Assembly (NCBI RefSeq): GCF_900187565.1
Contig: NZ_FYED01000006.1
Span: 310,001-374,000 of the forward strand
Reading direction: 5' to 3'
DNA length: 64,000 nt
DNA from: Pseudomonas sp. Irchel 3A7
GTDB taxonomy: Bacteria > Pseudomonadota > Gammaproteobacteria > Pseudomonadales > Pseudomonadaceae
Below, in pieces: positions 1 through 9,739 of the stretch (position 1 is its first letter; every line of letters begins with the position of its first letter). Both the position numbers and the translations under genes were made by a program. Below the pieces are notes generated by a model, which saw nothing but the letters and a program-made list of their open reading frames with translations, was not told where the DNA came from and did not search any database.

Positions 1-642
1 GCTCATCAGGTTGACGGTATGCAAGGCCAGGGCGATCAAACCTCGGGGGGGTTGTGACAGGGCGCAACTCATTCCAGTGGGGACGACCACGACGTTGGTG
101 GCCCCCAGGGCGACGGCCGTTGAAATCGGCGTATTGCTGGCCACGCCACCGTCAATCAGGAACTGATCGGCAATTTGTACGCAGGGGAACACCAAGGGGA
201 TGGCTGCGCTGGCCAGTAACGCCTGGCTGAGTTCACCCGTGGACAGAACGGTCTCGGCACCGCTGAGCAGGTCGGTGGTGACGATGTACAGCGGCAGCGT
301 CGCGTCCTCGATACGGTGGATCGGCAGCGCTTGCCCCAGCAGTCGGTTCAAGGCTTGCGGCTGCAACAGAAAACCCCGGCGCTTGATCAGTCCTCTACAG
401 GTATCGAGCCAGGACAGGGGAAAGATGTCCGTTTTACGCAAGCCGCGCCAGAAACCGGCGAGCGCCTCGACGCCTTCGGCATCGGGTCTTGCGGCAAAGT
501 AGGCACCGTTGATGGCGCCCACCGAAGCCCCCACCACCAAGTCGAATCGAACATTGGCCTCGACCAGGGCCCGCAACATGCCAACCTGGACAGCCCCCAG
601 GCTGCCACCGCCAGCGAATACGATTGCAGTTTTGGTCGCCAT
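1..642 (-). CDS. Patatin-like phospholipase family protein (3' end beyond window)
   Basis: The first 214 codons of a patatin-type serine acyl hydrolase are visible; the C-terminus lies beyond the left edge. Reading from the ATG at 642, residues 11-16 form the glycine-rich oxyanion loop (GGGSLG). About residues 38-42 give the nucleophile elbow GASVG, and the catalytic Asp lies in a DGG motif near residue 167. Together these are the Ser-Asp dyad of the family. Such enzymes hydrolyse acyl esters of phospholipids or related lipids and are usually cytoplasmic or membrane-associated. The gene is divergent from the acetolactate synthase gene. The substrate cannot be inferred. Confidence 0.88.
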   Translation of the reverse strand, partial: MATKTAIVFAGGGSLGAVQVGMLRALVEANVRFDLVVGASVGAINGAYFAARPDAEGVEALAGFWRGLRKTDIFPLSWLDTCRGLIKRRGFLLQPQALNRLLGQALPIHRIEDATLPLYIVTTDLLSGAETVLSTGELSQALLASAAIPLVFPCVQIADQFLIDGGVASNTPISTAVALGATNVVVVPTGMSCALSQPPRGLIALALHTVNLMS

Positions 643-904
643 GCCCGAATTCCCTGTGCCACCGTGTGTCGAGTCAGTGTAGTTGACCGACCGGCGCTGT
701 TTTCGGGGAACTGCGCCCAAAGCATGCGCAGCTTGAGGTGCTGAATCGACAGCAGGGGCAGGGGGCCTTATTCCGAAAAGGAATTGGATGCGACGGCAGG
801 CGTGCGTCAGCCTCTGGGGCAGGTAGCGGCCGGCGCTGTCAGGCTGGCCACTTGATCGACCATCGTAAACGCGCGTGAGCGCCCAAAGATATCGAGGTAG
901 AGAA

Positions 905-2548
905 ATGGCCAAGGCCGCAGATGTCGTTGTGCAATGCCTGGAAAACGAGGGCGTGGAGTTCGTATTCGGCATTCCTGGCGAGGAAAACCTGGACTTGCTG
1001 GAGTCCCTGCGAAAATCAACCATTAAGCTGGTACTGACCCGCCATGAGCAGTCCGCCGGTTTCATGGCCGCCACCTACGGCCGGCTCACGGGCAAGACCG
1101 GCGTCAGCCTGTCGACGCTCGGCCCCGGCGCGACCAACCTGGTCACGGCCGGTGCGTACGCCTACCTCGGCGGCATGCCGATGCTGATGATCACGGGGCA
1201 GAAACCGATCAAGAAGTCCAAGCAGGGCCGTTTCCAGATCCTGGACGTCGTCGGCATGATGCAGCCGCTGACCAAGTACACCCATCAGTTGGCGTCTGCC
1301 GACAACATTCCTTCGCGCGTGCGCGAAGCTTTTCGCCTGGCTGAAGAAGAAAAACCCGGGGCCGTGCACCTTGAACTGCCTGAAGACATCGCCGCCGAAC
1401 AGACCGAAAGCATGCCGATCCCGCCGAGCCTGGTCCGTCGCCCCCTGGCCGAGCACAAGTCCATCGAAGGTGCCGTCGAAAAACTCAAGACCGCCCGCAG
1501 CCCGATCCTGGTGATCGGCGCCGGCGCCAATCGAAAAATGACCGCCAAGGTCCTCAAGCAACTGATCGACCAAACTGGCATTCCGTTTGTCACCACGCAA
1601 ATGGGCAAGGGCGTGGTGGATGAACGCCACCCACGCTTTCTCGGCAACGCCGCACTCTCTGCCGGCGACTTCGTCCACCGCGCGGTCGAGGCCGCCGACC
1701 TGATCGTCAACATTGGTCACGACGTGATTGAGAAGCCGCCGTTCTTCATGGTCCGTGGCGGAACCGAGGTGATCCACGTCAACTTCCGTTCTGCCGAAGT
1801 CGACCCTGTTTATTTCCCGCAGATCGAAGTGGTGGGCGACATCGCCAACGCCGTGTGGCAGATCGGCGAGGCGCTCAAAACCCAGAAGCATTGGGACTTC
1901 AGCCGCCTGCTGGCGATTCGCGAAGCCAACGAAGCCCAGATCATCGAGGGCGCGGACGACAACCGCTTCCCGATCTACCCTCAGCGCTTCGTGGCTGATG
2001 TGCGTCGCGCCTTGCCATCCGAAGGCATCGTCGCGCTGGACAACGGTATCTACAAGATCTGGTTCGCGCGTAACTACAAGGCCCACAAGCCCAACACCGT
2101 GCTGCTGGACAACGCGCTGGCGACCATGGGCGCAGGCCTGCCATCGGCCATGGCCTCACATCTGGTTTACCCGGATCGCCCTGTGGTGGCCGTGTGCGGC
2201 GACGGTGGTTTCATGATGAACAGCCAGGAACTGGAAACCGCCGTGCGCCTGAAGATGAACCTGACGGTCATCATCCTGCGCGACGATGGCTACGGCATGA
2301 TCCGCTGGAAACAGTCGAACATGGGCTTCACCGATTTCGGCCTGGACTATGGCAATCCGGATTTCGTCATGTATGCGCAAAGCTATGGCGCCAACGGCCA
2401 CCGGGTGGAAAGTGCCGAAGACTTCCTGCCCCTGTTGCAACGCTGCATCAGCGAACCGGGCGTGCACGTGATCGATTGCCCCGTGGACTATTCGGAGAAT
2501 GATTTCATTCTCAACACTGAGCTCAAGCGAAGAAGCGCGCTGGTCTGA
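905..2548 (+). CDS. Acetolactate synthase large subunit-like ThDP enzyme
   Basis: A 547-aa ThDP-dependent enzyme of the acetolactate synthase type, which joins two pyruvates to 2-acetolactate with loss of CO2. It has the three family domains in order. The N-terminal Pyr domain carries the RHEQ motif with the catalytic Glu. A central domain follows. The C-terminal PP domain has the GDGGF...N metal and diphosphate motif near residues 435-465. The start at 905 was preferred over an in-frame ATG 30 bases upstream because the protein then begins MAKAADVVVQ as in relatives, with a purine-rich GAGGTAGAG stretch just before it. No small regulatory subunit is adjacent, so a catabolic (AlsS-like) or specialised role is likelier than branched-chain biosynthesis. 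This role is inferred. Confidence 0.88.
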   Translation: MAKAADVVVQCLENEGVEFVFGIPGEENLDLLESLRKSTIKLVLTRHEQSAGFMAATYGRLTGKTGVSLSTLGPGATNLVTAGAYAYLGGMPMLMITGQKPIKKSKQGRFQILDVVGMMQPLTKYTHQLASADNIPSRVREAFRLAEEEKPGAVHLELPEDIAAEQTESMPIPPSLVRRPLAEHKSIEGAVEKLKTARSPILVIGAGANRKMTAKVLKQLIDQTGIPFVTTQMGKGVVDERHPRFLGNAALSAGDFVHRAVEAADLIVNIGHDVIEKPPFFMVRGGTEVIHVNFRSAEVDPVYFPQIEVVGDIANAVWQIGEALKTQKHWDFSRLLAIREANEAQIIEGADDNRFPIYPQRFVADVRRALPSEGIVALDNGIYKIWFARNYKAHKPNTVLLDNALATMGAGLPSAMASHLVYPDRPVVAVCGDGGFMMNSQELETAVRLKMNLTVIILRDDGYGMIRWKQSNMGFTDFGLDYGNPDFVMYAQSYGANGHRVESAEDFLPLLQRCISEPGVHVIDCPVDYSENDFILNTELKRRSALV

Positions 2549-2574
2549 TCCGTCAAGGCTGGTTTAGTCAAAGT

Positions 2575-2599
2575 AGCGGTACGGCTGCGTCGTACCGCT
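2575..2599 (+). terminator. Hairpin after the acetolactate synthase gene
   Basis: Perfect 9-bp arms at 2575-2583 and 2591-2599 with a 7-base loop, 27 bases after the stop codon. No clear T-run follows, so this is a weak terminator call. Confidence 0.35.
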
Positions 2600-2830
2600 C
2601 GACCAAGTGATTTCAGCAACTGATTGGCTTGTTGTTCAGTGATGTGTTTGCAGGATGACGTGGCTATCAAAAAAATGCGCAATCTCAGGCCTCTTGTCCC
2701 CGGCTCCATAAGCATCGTGTAAATTTGAAACTGTAGCCATTGAGCATAGGACGCGAGGCACAGGCTCGATAGGCGGTAAAACCGCCATTCGAATAATAAA
2801 AAGAACACTGATGCGTCCTGGAGATATGCC

Positions 2831-3829
2831 ATGAGATCACAACCGATCCAGCAAAAATCTCACCCAGCAGGTTTACAGAGCGTTGCTGTCACCGACGCCA
2901 ACGTATTGGCGAGCTCTTTATCGCAGTGGCAGCAAGAGTATCTGCAGATAAGCCCAGGGCCATTCGCGGGGTCGGTCACTGAAATTTCCGTTGGCGGAGT
3001 GCAGATTTTCCGCGAGGTGATGAACCAGGCGGTGGATCAGCATGGGCAGACGCTCCCTGGCAAATTTGCCTTGGGTATTCCCATTTCGCTGCGTGGCCAT
3101 GGTTATTGGTGTGGCAAAGAGCTTGATTGCATTGATTCAGTGTTCTTTTTGCGCCCGGATTCCGAGCTCAAATTCAAGACGCCGGGCTACTCCGATATTT
3201 ACGGAGCCTGCGTGGATATTGAAGCCTTCAGAAAATATTCGCCGGATGAAGAATTCGACGAGAGAAATGTCATCGCTTTTACGAAAGAGGTCAGTTCGCT
3301 TTCGCCAGAGAAGTGCGCCGCTTTCAGACACAGGTTCGATAGTTTTTTTCGGGCAGTCGAGGCCAATCCTCTAATTCTTGAATCAGAGTCAGCCAAAAAG
3401 CAGCTGACTTTCGACATCATGCAGCTCCTTCTTGGCATGACCGCCGACCTGCCAGTGTCGAAGAAGTCTCACGCAGAGCAGTTCGTCCATCGCCATGTTG
3501 TAGACAGTGCGCGCAACTATATTCTGTCGAGAAAAGGTGAAGCTTTAACGGTGACCGATTTATGCGCAGGACTGCGAACCAGCCACCGTTCGTTGCATTA
3601 TGCATTTAACAAGGTTTTGGGTATCAGCCCTGTGACTTATCTGCGCTACATACGGTTGAACGGTGTCAGGGCAGAGCTCATCTCAAGCGATCAGTCGGCT
3701 CTGGTCAGTGAAGTGGCAGCCAAGTGGGGCTTCTGGCACATGGGCATGTTCAGCGCCTATTACAAGGAGCTGTTTGGTGAGCGGCCTTCTGAAACACTGA
3801 AAACCTACCGCAAGACGACGAACACCTAA
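2831..3829 (+). CDS. AraC family transcriptional regulator, EutR-like
   Basis: A 332-aa regulator with an N-terminal sensing region and a C-terminal AraC double helix-turn-helix (about residues 220-325). The second helix region contains WGFWHMGMFSAYYKELFGE, a signature close to EutR, the enteric ethanolamine regulator. It starts at an ATG preceded by GGAG about 8 bases upstream. The next three genes on the same strand encode an SDR, an APC permease and a copper amine oxidase. It is therefore a plausible activator of an amine uptake and oxidation module; that role is inferred from position. The inducer is unknown. Confidence 0.85.
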   Translation: MRSQPIQQKSHPAGLQSVAVTDANVLASSLSQWQQEYLQISPGPFAGSVTEISVGGVQIFREVMNQAVDQHGQTLPGKFALGIPISLRGHGYWCGKELDCIDSVFFLRPDSELKFKTPGYSDIYGACVDIEAFRKYSPDEEFDERNVIAFTKEVSSLSPEKCAAFRHRFDSFFRAVEANPLILESESAKKQLTFDIMQLLLGMTADLPVSKKSHAEQFVHRHVVDSARNYILSRKGEALTVTDLCAGLRTSHRSLHYAFNKVLGISPVTYLRYIRLNGVRAELISSDQSALVSEVAAKWGFWHMGMFSAYYKELFGERPSETLKTYRKTTNT

Positions 3830-3850
3830 TAAGTAATGTGTAAACGACAT

Positions 3851-3869
3851 GCCTGGTCATTACCCAGGC
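3851..3869 (+). terminator. Hairpin between AraC regulator and SDR genes
   Basis: Arms GCCTGG (3851-3856) and CCAGGC (3864-3869) lie in the 77-base gap after the regulator. A T-rich stretch follows some bases later. It may separate the regulator transcript from the amine genes. Confidence 0.3.
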
Positions 3870-3906
3870 GTGACGGGATTGTTTTGTCCAATAAATGGAG
3901 GAAATC

Positions 3907-4701
3907 ATGAGCAAGTTAAACGGAAAAGTGGCCTTGATTACAGGGGCTTCGAAAGGTATGGGTAAATCTCACGCCACTATTTATGCGAAGTACGGCGCCA
4001 ACTTGATCCTGGTTGATCTCGATGAATCAATCAATGAAGTTGCAGCAGACATTCAAAGCAAATATGGCGTGGAAGTGCTTGCGCAAGTAGGTGATGTCAC
4101 CGATCCGCAGGCCATGCGGCTGATTGCCGAAAAAGGCATGAAACGGTTCGGCAAGTTGAATGCACTGGTATGCAATGCCGGCATTTGTCGTCTCGCCAGG
4201 TTTCTCGACTCCAGCGACGCGGATCTGGATCTGCATATCAACGTCAATGTCAAAGGTGCGTGGCATACCGCGCGTGCGGTTCTGCCGCACATGATCGAAT
4301 CCGGCGGAGGGGCGGTTGTGGTCATGTCTTCCGTCACCGGTGACATGACCGCTGATCCGGGCGAAGTGGCCTATGCGCTGTCCAAGTCCGCCTTGATCGG
4401 CTTCACCAAGGCCCTGGCGGTTGAAATGGCACCCCATAACATTCGGGTCAATGCCATCTGCCCGGGCTTTATATGGACACCGATGGCTGAACAGGTAGCC
4501 AGGCAAGTCAACCCGGATGATCCGAAGTCGGTTCTGGATGAACTGGCGACGGCCATTCCAATGAAACGCCTGGGCAAGCCCGATGAAGTCGGTGAGTTGT
4601 CGGCTTTCCTCGCTTCCGATGAATCCAGTTACATCAACGGTGCGCAAATCGTGATCGATGGCGCCAGCACTATTCCCGAAACAGTCAGCATTGGGATGTA
4701 A
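3907..4701 (+). CDS. SDR family oxidoreductase
   Basis: A 264-aa classical short-chain dehydrogenase/reductase. The Rossmann NAD(P) motif TGASKGMG lies near residues 13-20, NAG near 90, and the catalytic Ser and the YALSK (Tyr-x-x-x-Lys) pair near residues 142-160. The ATG at 3907 is preceded by a strong GGAGG, so it was chosen over a start 12 bases upstream. It is followed by an amino acid/amine permease and an amine oxidase. Its alcohol, ketone or aldehyde substrate is unknown, but a role in handling the carbonyl products of amine oxidation is plausible. Confidence 0.9.
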   Translation: MSKLNGKVALITGASKGMGKSHATIYAKYGANLILVDLDESINEVAADIQSKYGVEVLAQVGDVTDPQAMRLIAEKGMKRFGKLNALVCNAGICRLARFLDSSDADLDLHINVNVKGAWHTARAVLPHMIESGGGAVVVMSSVTGDMTADPGEVAYALSKSALIGFTKALAVEMAPHNIRVNAICPGFIWTPMAEQVARQVNPDDPKSVLDELATAIPMKRLGKPDEVGELSAFLASDESSYINGAQIVIDGASTIPETVSIGM

Positions 4702-4780
4702 CAGACATCCATTTCCCGGCAAGGACGCTGCTGCATCGACCCGTTTCCGTGATCCATAAAAACAAAAGAGTGGAGCATTC

Positions 4781-6190
4781 ATGATGACAGAGCTAACCGA
4801 GTCCCTGCTTGAAGAGACGCCTCGAACGGGCGAAAAGTTGAAAGGCAACCTGGGTACTTATCAGATCGCACTATTGGTGATTGCAGCCGCAGCACCTTTA
4901 GGTGCCGTTCTTACAGCTGCCCCCATTGGTTTTCAGCTTGGCAACGGCCCCGGGCTTGCCGGGACGTTCCTGATTGCCGGATTTCTGATGGTTTGTTTCT
5001 CGGCAGGTTATGGCGAGTTGATTCGGGCGATTCCCGGTGCAGGAGCGTTTTACAAGTATCTTTCGGTGGTTTTCGGCGCAAGAGTCGGTACTGGCGCAGC
5101 ATGGGTCGCATTAGCCTCTTACGTGGCAATTACTATCGCCTTGGCGATTGTGTCGGGCTACTACACCAATCTGACCCTGCAAACATTTGGCGTGGATATT
5201 GGCTGGACGTCTTGGACTGTATTGTTCATGGCGCTGACCTCTTATCTGGGCCGAGCGAATATTGATTTCGCCGCCAGGATTCTGGTGCCATTGGTACTTG
5301 CAGAGTTCTTCATGCTGTTTTTACTGGGCCTATCCATTTTCATGGATAAAGGCATCGCCGCTTTTCCTGTTGAGGCTGTGTCGATAGAGGCGATAACGTC
5401 GCCGGGGTTGGGTGTTGGACTGATGGTCGCGTTGGCAGCGTTTCTCGGTGTCGAGTCCGCGGCCCTCTATGCGATGGAAGCCAAGCGGCCGGAAAAATCC
5501 ATTCCGGGTGCCACTCGCCTGGCCGTGGCACTGGTGGCCGTCGCCTACTTTGTCATTATCTGGTTGATCGTCGGCGACATCGGGGTTGAAGCGATCAAGG
5601 GCGAAGCAGCAACGGCTCAAGGTGAGTTGATCATCAATTTATTCTCGACACGCCTCGGAGGAACGACCGCGACCATTGTTTCAGTCATGTTGTGCACCAG
5701 TAATTTTGCATGCCTGTTATCACTTCACAATGCTGCAACTCGATACGTTCATGTCCTTGCCAAGGATAAACACTTACCGAGTGTTCTATCGAATATTCAT
5801 CCACGACGAAACTCCCCGGCCAATGCGAGTCTTTTGGTGACGGTGTTGGTTGCAATAAGCATCGCCGTACCTACTTCGCTGGGTTATGACGCTTTTGTTT
5901 TCCTCTTCCCGGTCACCCTGGCGTTGTCGACGCTTGGGCTGATTGGACTGCAGGCGTTTATTTCGCTGGCGGTCATTGCCCATTTCAAGAAGATCAATGA
6001 TCGCAGGTATCTCAAGGTCCTGATCAGTCCACTTCTGGCGTTAGCAGGGCTTAGTCTGGCTGTTTATCTGATCTATGAGAACTACGGGCTGTTGACCGGA
6101 AGTGAATCGGCCTGGGTGAATGGAACGCCATTACTTTTTGTCGTGCTGTTTTTGTACGGTGTAATTAAAGGTCGAACAAAAAATATTTGA
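4781..6190 (+). CDS. APC family amino acid/amine permease
   Basis: A 469-aa inner-membrane permease of the amino acid-polyamine-organocation superfamily. The protein is strongly hydrophobic with about 12 predicted membrane segments. It starts with the family-typical segment just after residue 20 (LKGNLGTYQIALLVIAAAAP) and has the conserved GVES motif in the middle. It is preceded by GAGTGGAG. It lies between the SDR gene and the copper amine oxidase, which points to uptake of an amine or amino acid that is then oxidised. The exact substrate is unknown. Confidence 0.88.
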   Translation: MMTELTESLLEETPRTGEKLKGNLGTYQIALLVIAAAAPLGAVLTAAPIGFQLGNGPGLAGTFLIAGFLMVCFSAGYGELIRAIPGAGAFYKYLSVVFGARVGTGAAWVALASYVAITIALAIVSGYYTNLTLQTFGVDIGWTSWTVLFMALTSYLGRANIDFAARILVPLVLAEFFMLFLLGLSIFMDKGIAAFPVEAVSIEAITSPGLGVGLMVALAAFLGVESAALYAMEAKRPEKSIPGATRLAVALVAVAYFVIIWLIVGDIGVEAIKGEAATAQGELIINLFSTRLGGTTATIVSVMLCTSNFACLLSLHNAATRYVHVLAKDKHLPSVLSNIHPRRNSPANASLLVTVLVAISIAVPTSLGYDAFVFLFPVTLALSTLGLIGLQAFISLAVIAHFKKINDRRYLKVLISPLLALAGLSLAVYLIYENYGLLTGSESAWVNGTPLLFVVLFLYGVIKGRTKNI

Positions 6191-6283
6191 TTGAACAGCC
6201 TGCCAGACGCTGTGGCACTGCGTTTCTTCTTGCTCCGACTGCCTTACACCCAAAAAGTCCATTTAACTGGAAGCTTACCAAGC

Positions 6284-8260
6284 ATGAACGTAACTCTTAA
6301 AGTAACGACTGCGTCCCACCCGCTTGACCCACTTTCGCTACAGGAACTTGCCTTGGCAAGTTGTATCCTCAAGCGAGAAAAAAACCTTCACGACAAATGC
6401 CGCTTCCCCTATTTGCATCTCGCCGAGCCGGATAAGCAAGAAGTGTTGGCCCATGTTCCCGGTCGCGCATTTTCTCGGCGGGCATTTGCGTTAGTGCTGG
6501 ATAAGCTGACCGGCAACACCTTCGAAGCGCTGGTCGATTTAAACAGCCAGGTCCTTATTCATTGGCAGCCACTGGACATTGAAACCCAGGGTCATGCACC
6601 GATCATGATTGAGGAGTTCGAGTTGTGTGTAGATGCCGTGCAAAACGATCCCGCCTGGCGTGCGGCCGTAAAACGTCGCGGCCTCACTGATGCCGATATC
6701 GAAAACGTACAGATCGATCCCTGGTCATTTGGGCACTTCGGCGATGACGAGCGTTATCGGGGCAAGCGGCTGATGCGCGGCGTCGCTTTTTACCGCGACA
6801 AGTTGACTGACAATGGCTACGCCCACCCGATCGAAGGGCTGGTCGCAATCATCGATCTGAATAAGGGGGAGGTGGTTGAACTGTTGGATGACGGCCGTCT
6901 GACACCGATTCCCAAGGCAACGATCAACTACGACTCAGCTTCCCTGGGCCAGCCGCGCGAGGGGCTCAAGCCGCTGCACATCACGCAGCCTGAAGGCGTG
7001 AGCTTTACGGTGGATGACTGGAAGGTGAGTTGGCAGAACTGGGAATTTCGCGTCGGCTTCACGCCTCGTGAAGGCTTGGTCCTGCATCAACTGGGCTACA
7101 AGGACGGCGGTGTCGTTCGCCCAATCATGTATCGCGCCAGTGTCACCGACATGGGCGTTCCCTACTCGGACAACGAGCTGAACCATTACTGGAAATGTGC
7201 TTTCGACGGTGGCGAATACGGGCTCGGTCGCCTGGCCAATCAACTGGAACTGGGCTGTGATTGCCTGGGCGCCATTCGCTATTTCGATGTGCCCTCGGTC
7301 AATGATCAGGGCGAACCGTTTGTCATGAAGAACGCCATCTGCATGCACGAGGAAGATTACGGCACGCTGTGGAAGCACTATGAATTTCGCACGGGCGTGT
7401 TTGAAATGCGTCGCTCCCGGCGCCTGGTGATCAGCTTCTTCTGCACCGTGGCCAATTACGACTATGGCTTTTTCTGGTACCTCTATCAGGACGGCACGAT
7501 TCAACTCGAGGCCAAACTGACCGGGATCATCCAGACCGCCGCTTTGGCTCCCGGTCTGCGCCCAGCCAGCGGCGGCGGCATGGTCACCCCCGAGTTCTAT
7601 GGACCGACCCACCAGCATTTTTTCAGCGCACGCTTGCACATGATGGTGGACGGCGAACACAACTCCGTGACCGAAACCAATTTCCAGTCACGCCCGCAAG
7701 GCGAGGGTAATACCTGGGGGAACGTTTTCGACAGTGTGACGACCACGTTTACCCATGAACTGGATGCGGCACGGCAAGCCAATGGCCAGACGGGGCGCTT
7801 CTGGAAGATCATCAATCCGAACGTCAAGAACGCCGTCGGCAATCATCCCGGCTACAAGCTGATGGCCGAGCACAATCCGGTCATGCTCGCCCAGGCGGAC
7901 AGTTCATTTGGCCGACGCGCCGGGTTTGCCACCAAGCATCTGTGGGTGACCCCTTACGTACCCGGCGAGCGCTACGGGTCTGGCGATTACCCCAACCAGC
8001 ATTCTGGGGATGGCCTGCCGGTCTACACGAAAAACAATCGAGAGATCCAGAACCGGGATCTGGTGGTCTGGCATACCTTCGGCCACACCCACATCTGCAA
8101 GCCGGAGGATTTTCCGGTGATGCCAGTGGAATACGTGGGTTTCAAGCTTAAGCCCAATAACTTCTTCAACGGCAACCCGGCCATGGATTTGCCAGCGAGC
8201 AGGGACCACGCCAGTGTCCAGGACGGCCAGCCGGCCAGTTGCTGCAAACACAACGCCTGA
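6284..8260 (+). CDS. Primary-amine oxidase (copper/TPQ amine oxidase)
   Basis: A 658-aa copper amine oxidase, which converts a primary amine, O2 and water to aldehyde, H2O2 and ammonia. The active-site motif ANYDY contains Tyr392, the residue that becomes the TPQ cofactor in this family. Copper ligands are His443 and His445 (HQH), with a third His in the GHTHICKPEDFP region. The likely catalytic Asp is in FDGGEYGLG. The ATG at 6284 was chosen because the 31 residues added by a TTG at 6191 look unrelated to the family. No signal peptide is evident, so the enzyme is probably cytoplasmic. With the preceding permease it forms an uptake-plus-oxidation pair. No aldehyde dehydrogenase is adjacent. 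Confidence 0.9.
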   Translation: MNVTLKVTTASHPLDPLSLQELALASCILKREKNLHDKCRFPYLHLAEPDKQEVLAHVPGRAFSRRAFALVLDKLTGNTFEALVDLNSQVLIHWQPLDIETQGHAPIMIEEFELCVDAVQNDPAWRAAVKRRGLTDADIENVQIDPWSFGHFGDDERYRGKRLMRGVAFYRDKLTDNGYAHPIEGLVAIIDLNKGEVVELLDDGRLTPIPKATINYDSASLGQPREGLKPLHITQPEGVSFTVDDWKVSWQNWEFRVGFTPREGLVLHQLGYKDGGVVRPIMYRASVTDMGVPYSDNELNHYWKCAFDGGEYGLGRLANQLELGCDCLGAIRYFDVPSVNDQGEPFVMKNAICMHEEDYGTLWKHYEFRTGVFEMRRSRRLVISFFCTVANYDYGFFWYLYQDGTIQLEAKLTGIIQTAALAPGLRPASGGGMVTPEFYGPTHQHFFSARLHMMVDGEHNSVTETNFQSRPQGEGNTWGNVFDSVTTTFTHELDAARQANGQTGRFWKIINPNVKNAVGNHPGYKLMAEHNPVMLAQADSSFGRRAGFATKHLWVTPYVPGERYGSGDYPNQHSGDGLPVYTKNNREIQNRDLVVWHTFGHTHICKPEDFPVMPVEYVGFKLKPNNFFNGNPAMDLPASRDHASVQDGQPASCCKHNA

Positions 8261-8317
8261 TCAGACCTTAATCAACTGACACCCAAGCGCTCAGGCGTTT
8301 GGGTTGGGGGTGTCGTC

Positions 8318-9076
8318 ATGTCTGGATTCTCGAGTTGGGTTTGGTTGGAGTTGCTCGTGATTGCCGTGTTTGTTTGCTGGACGAGCGGGGGACCCAAAGG
8401 TTGGAAGCGTCAACCACTGTTGCTGGGCGGTGCGGCGCTGGTGTTTTTGCTTGGCCTGCAGCCTGCGCTGGATGCAGCTGCGCGCCACAGTGTCTGGCTG
8501 CACTGCCTGCAAAGCGCGTTGATTCACCACCTGGCACCCATTCTCTTATTGTTCGCCGCCGTCCGAGAGTCGCCTGCCGAAGCAGGTTTCAGGACAGAAG
8601 GGAGGGCTGTTCGCATTGGGGTGGTGGTAGCCTTCGGTGCAATGAGTGGCCTGTGGATGCTGCCGCAACTGCATCAAAGCCTGATGGACGATGCCACGTT
8701 GTATGCGCTGATGAAATGGGCCATGGCCGTGAGCGGACTGTGGTTGTGCCGGGTCATGGGTCGTTATTGCCAGCGTGCTGGCTTGCCATTGCGCCAGCAG
8801 TGGTCCTTCAGTCTGGCAGTGGCGTTACCGCAGGTGCTGGTGGGTGGGGTGCTGCTGTTCGGCCCTGTGCTGTATCCCATGCACGGTCACTCGATGACGC
8901 GCATGCACGGTGCCGCAGCTATGAGCGCGCAACTGGACCAGCTGTTGGGTGGCGCGCTGATCTGTTTGTCGGCGTTGCTTCTGCTGTGGGCCGATCGCGT
9001 TTTGCACCGTAAACCGCGATTAGCGATCAACGCCGGTGGGCCGCGTTTACCTGTGCATGAGGCAGCACCATCATGA
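8318..9076 (+). CDS. CtaG-like cytochrome c oxidase assembly membrane protein
   Basis: A 252-aa polytopic membrane protein with about six or seven hydrophobic segments and a membrane-proximal LHCLQSALIHHLAP motif. That motif resembles the histidine-rich signature of the caa3-type CtaG family (copper delivery to terminal oxidases). It begins 57 bases after the copper amine oxidase gene. A role in copper handling for that enzyme is conceivable, but the link rests only on adjacency. Confidence 0.7.
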   Translation: MSGFSSWVWLELLVIAVFVCWTSGGPKGWKRQPLLLGGAALVFLLGLQPALDAAARHSVWLHCLQSALIHHLAPILLLFAAVRESPAEAGFRTEGRAVRIGVVVAFGAMSGLWMLPQLHQSLMDDATLYALMKWAMAVSGLWLCRVMGRYCQRAGLPLRQQWSFSLAVALPQVLVGGVLLFGPVLYPMHGHSMTRMHGAAAMSAQLDQLLGGALICLSALLLLWADRVLHRKPRLAINAGGPRLPVHEAAPS

Positions 9077-9107
9077 ATATAAAGAGTGCCGCCCGATCGC
9101 CTGTTTG

Positions 9108-9713
9108 TTACTGATTCACTGACTTACCGGGCTGTAGCAATCCGCAAGCCAATGCGATGAAACTCTCGCCTGCTTTCTCGGAGGCCGTTTGGGGATCCTC
9201 TGCATGTGCAATCCACAAGGACGCGCCGAGCAGGGCGCCCATGATCAGACGTGCCGTTGCCTCGGCGTCGACCACCCGGATGGTCCCTTCATCCATCAGC
9301 TTTTGAATGCTGCGTTGGGTGCTGCGGATGCAAGCATTCTGGCTCGGCCACTGCGATGGGTCGCCCAGCACCGCCGGCCCGTCAAGGAACACGATGCGCT
9401 GAATTTCCGGTTCCAGGGACATCTTGATGTAAGCGATGGATTCATCGATAAAGCCGTCCCAGGTCGTACTCGCCTCTTCAATGATGACCGATAGGCGCTC
9501 CATCATTTCCCCGTCGATCTGGGCGATGACGGCCTGTAGCAACCCTTTTTTGTCGCCAAAGTGGTGGTACAGCGCACCACGGGTCAGACCCGCTTGAGCG
9601 GTGAAATCGTCCATCGAACTTTCCGCATAACCCTTCGCAGCAAATGCGTCTCGCGCAGCCTTGATCAGTTTGCCGCGAGTCTCCGCAATCATCTCCGCAC
9701 GCTTCTGCGCCAT
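9108..9713 (-). CDS. TetR/AcrR family transcriptional regulator
   Basis: A 201-aa repressor with an N-terminal TetR helix-turn-helix (about residues 10-55, ending in the characteristic GLTRGALYHHFGDKKGL) and a helical ligand-binding domain. The ATG at 9713 has AAGGA about 8 bases upstream. It is divergent from the NAD-kinase-like gene. Three copies of a 17-bp palindrome lie in the space between them, and the same palindrome recurs near 16.8 kb. It is thus the natural candidate for control of the whole cluster from 9874 to 16724. The ligand is unknown; an acyl-CoA or acid related to the downstream ligase is possible. Confidence 0.9.
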   Translation of the reverse strand: MAQKRAEMIAETRGKLIKAARDAFAAKGYAESSMDDFTAQAGLTRGALYHHFGDKKGLLQAVIAQIDGEMMERLSVIIEEASTTWDGFIDESIAYIKMSLEPEIQRIVFLDGPAVLGDPSQWPSQNACIRSTQRSIQKLMDEGTIRVVDAEATARLIMGALLGASLWIAHAEDPQTASEKAGESFIALACGLLQPGKSVNQ

Positions 9714-9739
9714 CGATCGTGTTCCTTATCAAAAAATTG

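Noticed and set aside
1016..2086. Long minus-strand open frame (about 356 codons) opposite the acetolactate synthase gene
   Set aside because: It mirrors the codon bias of the plus-strand gene, which has a clear family match and motifs. The mirrored frame has none.
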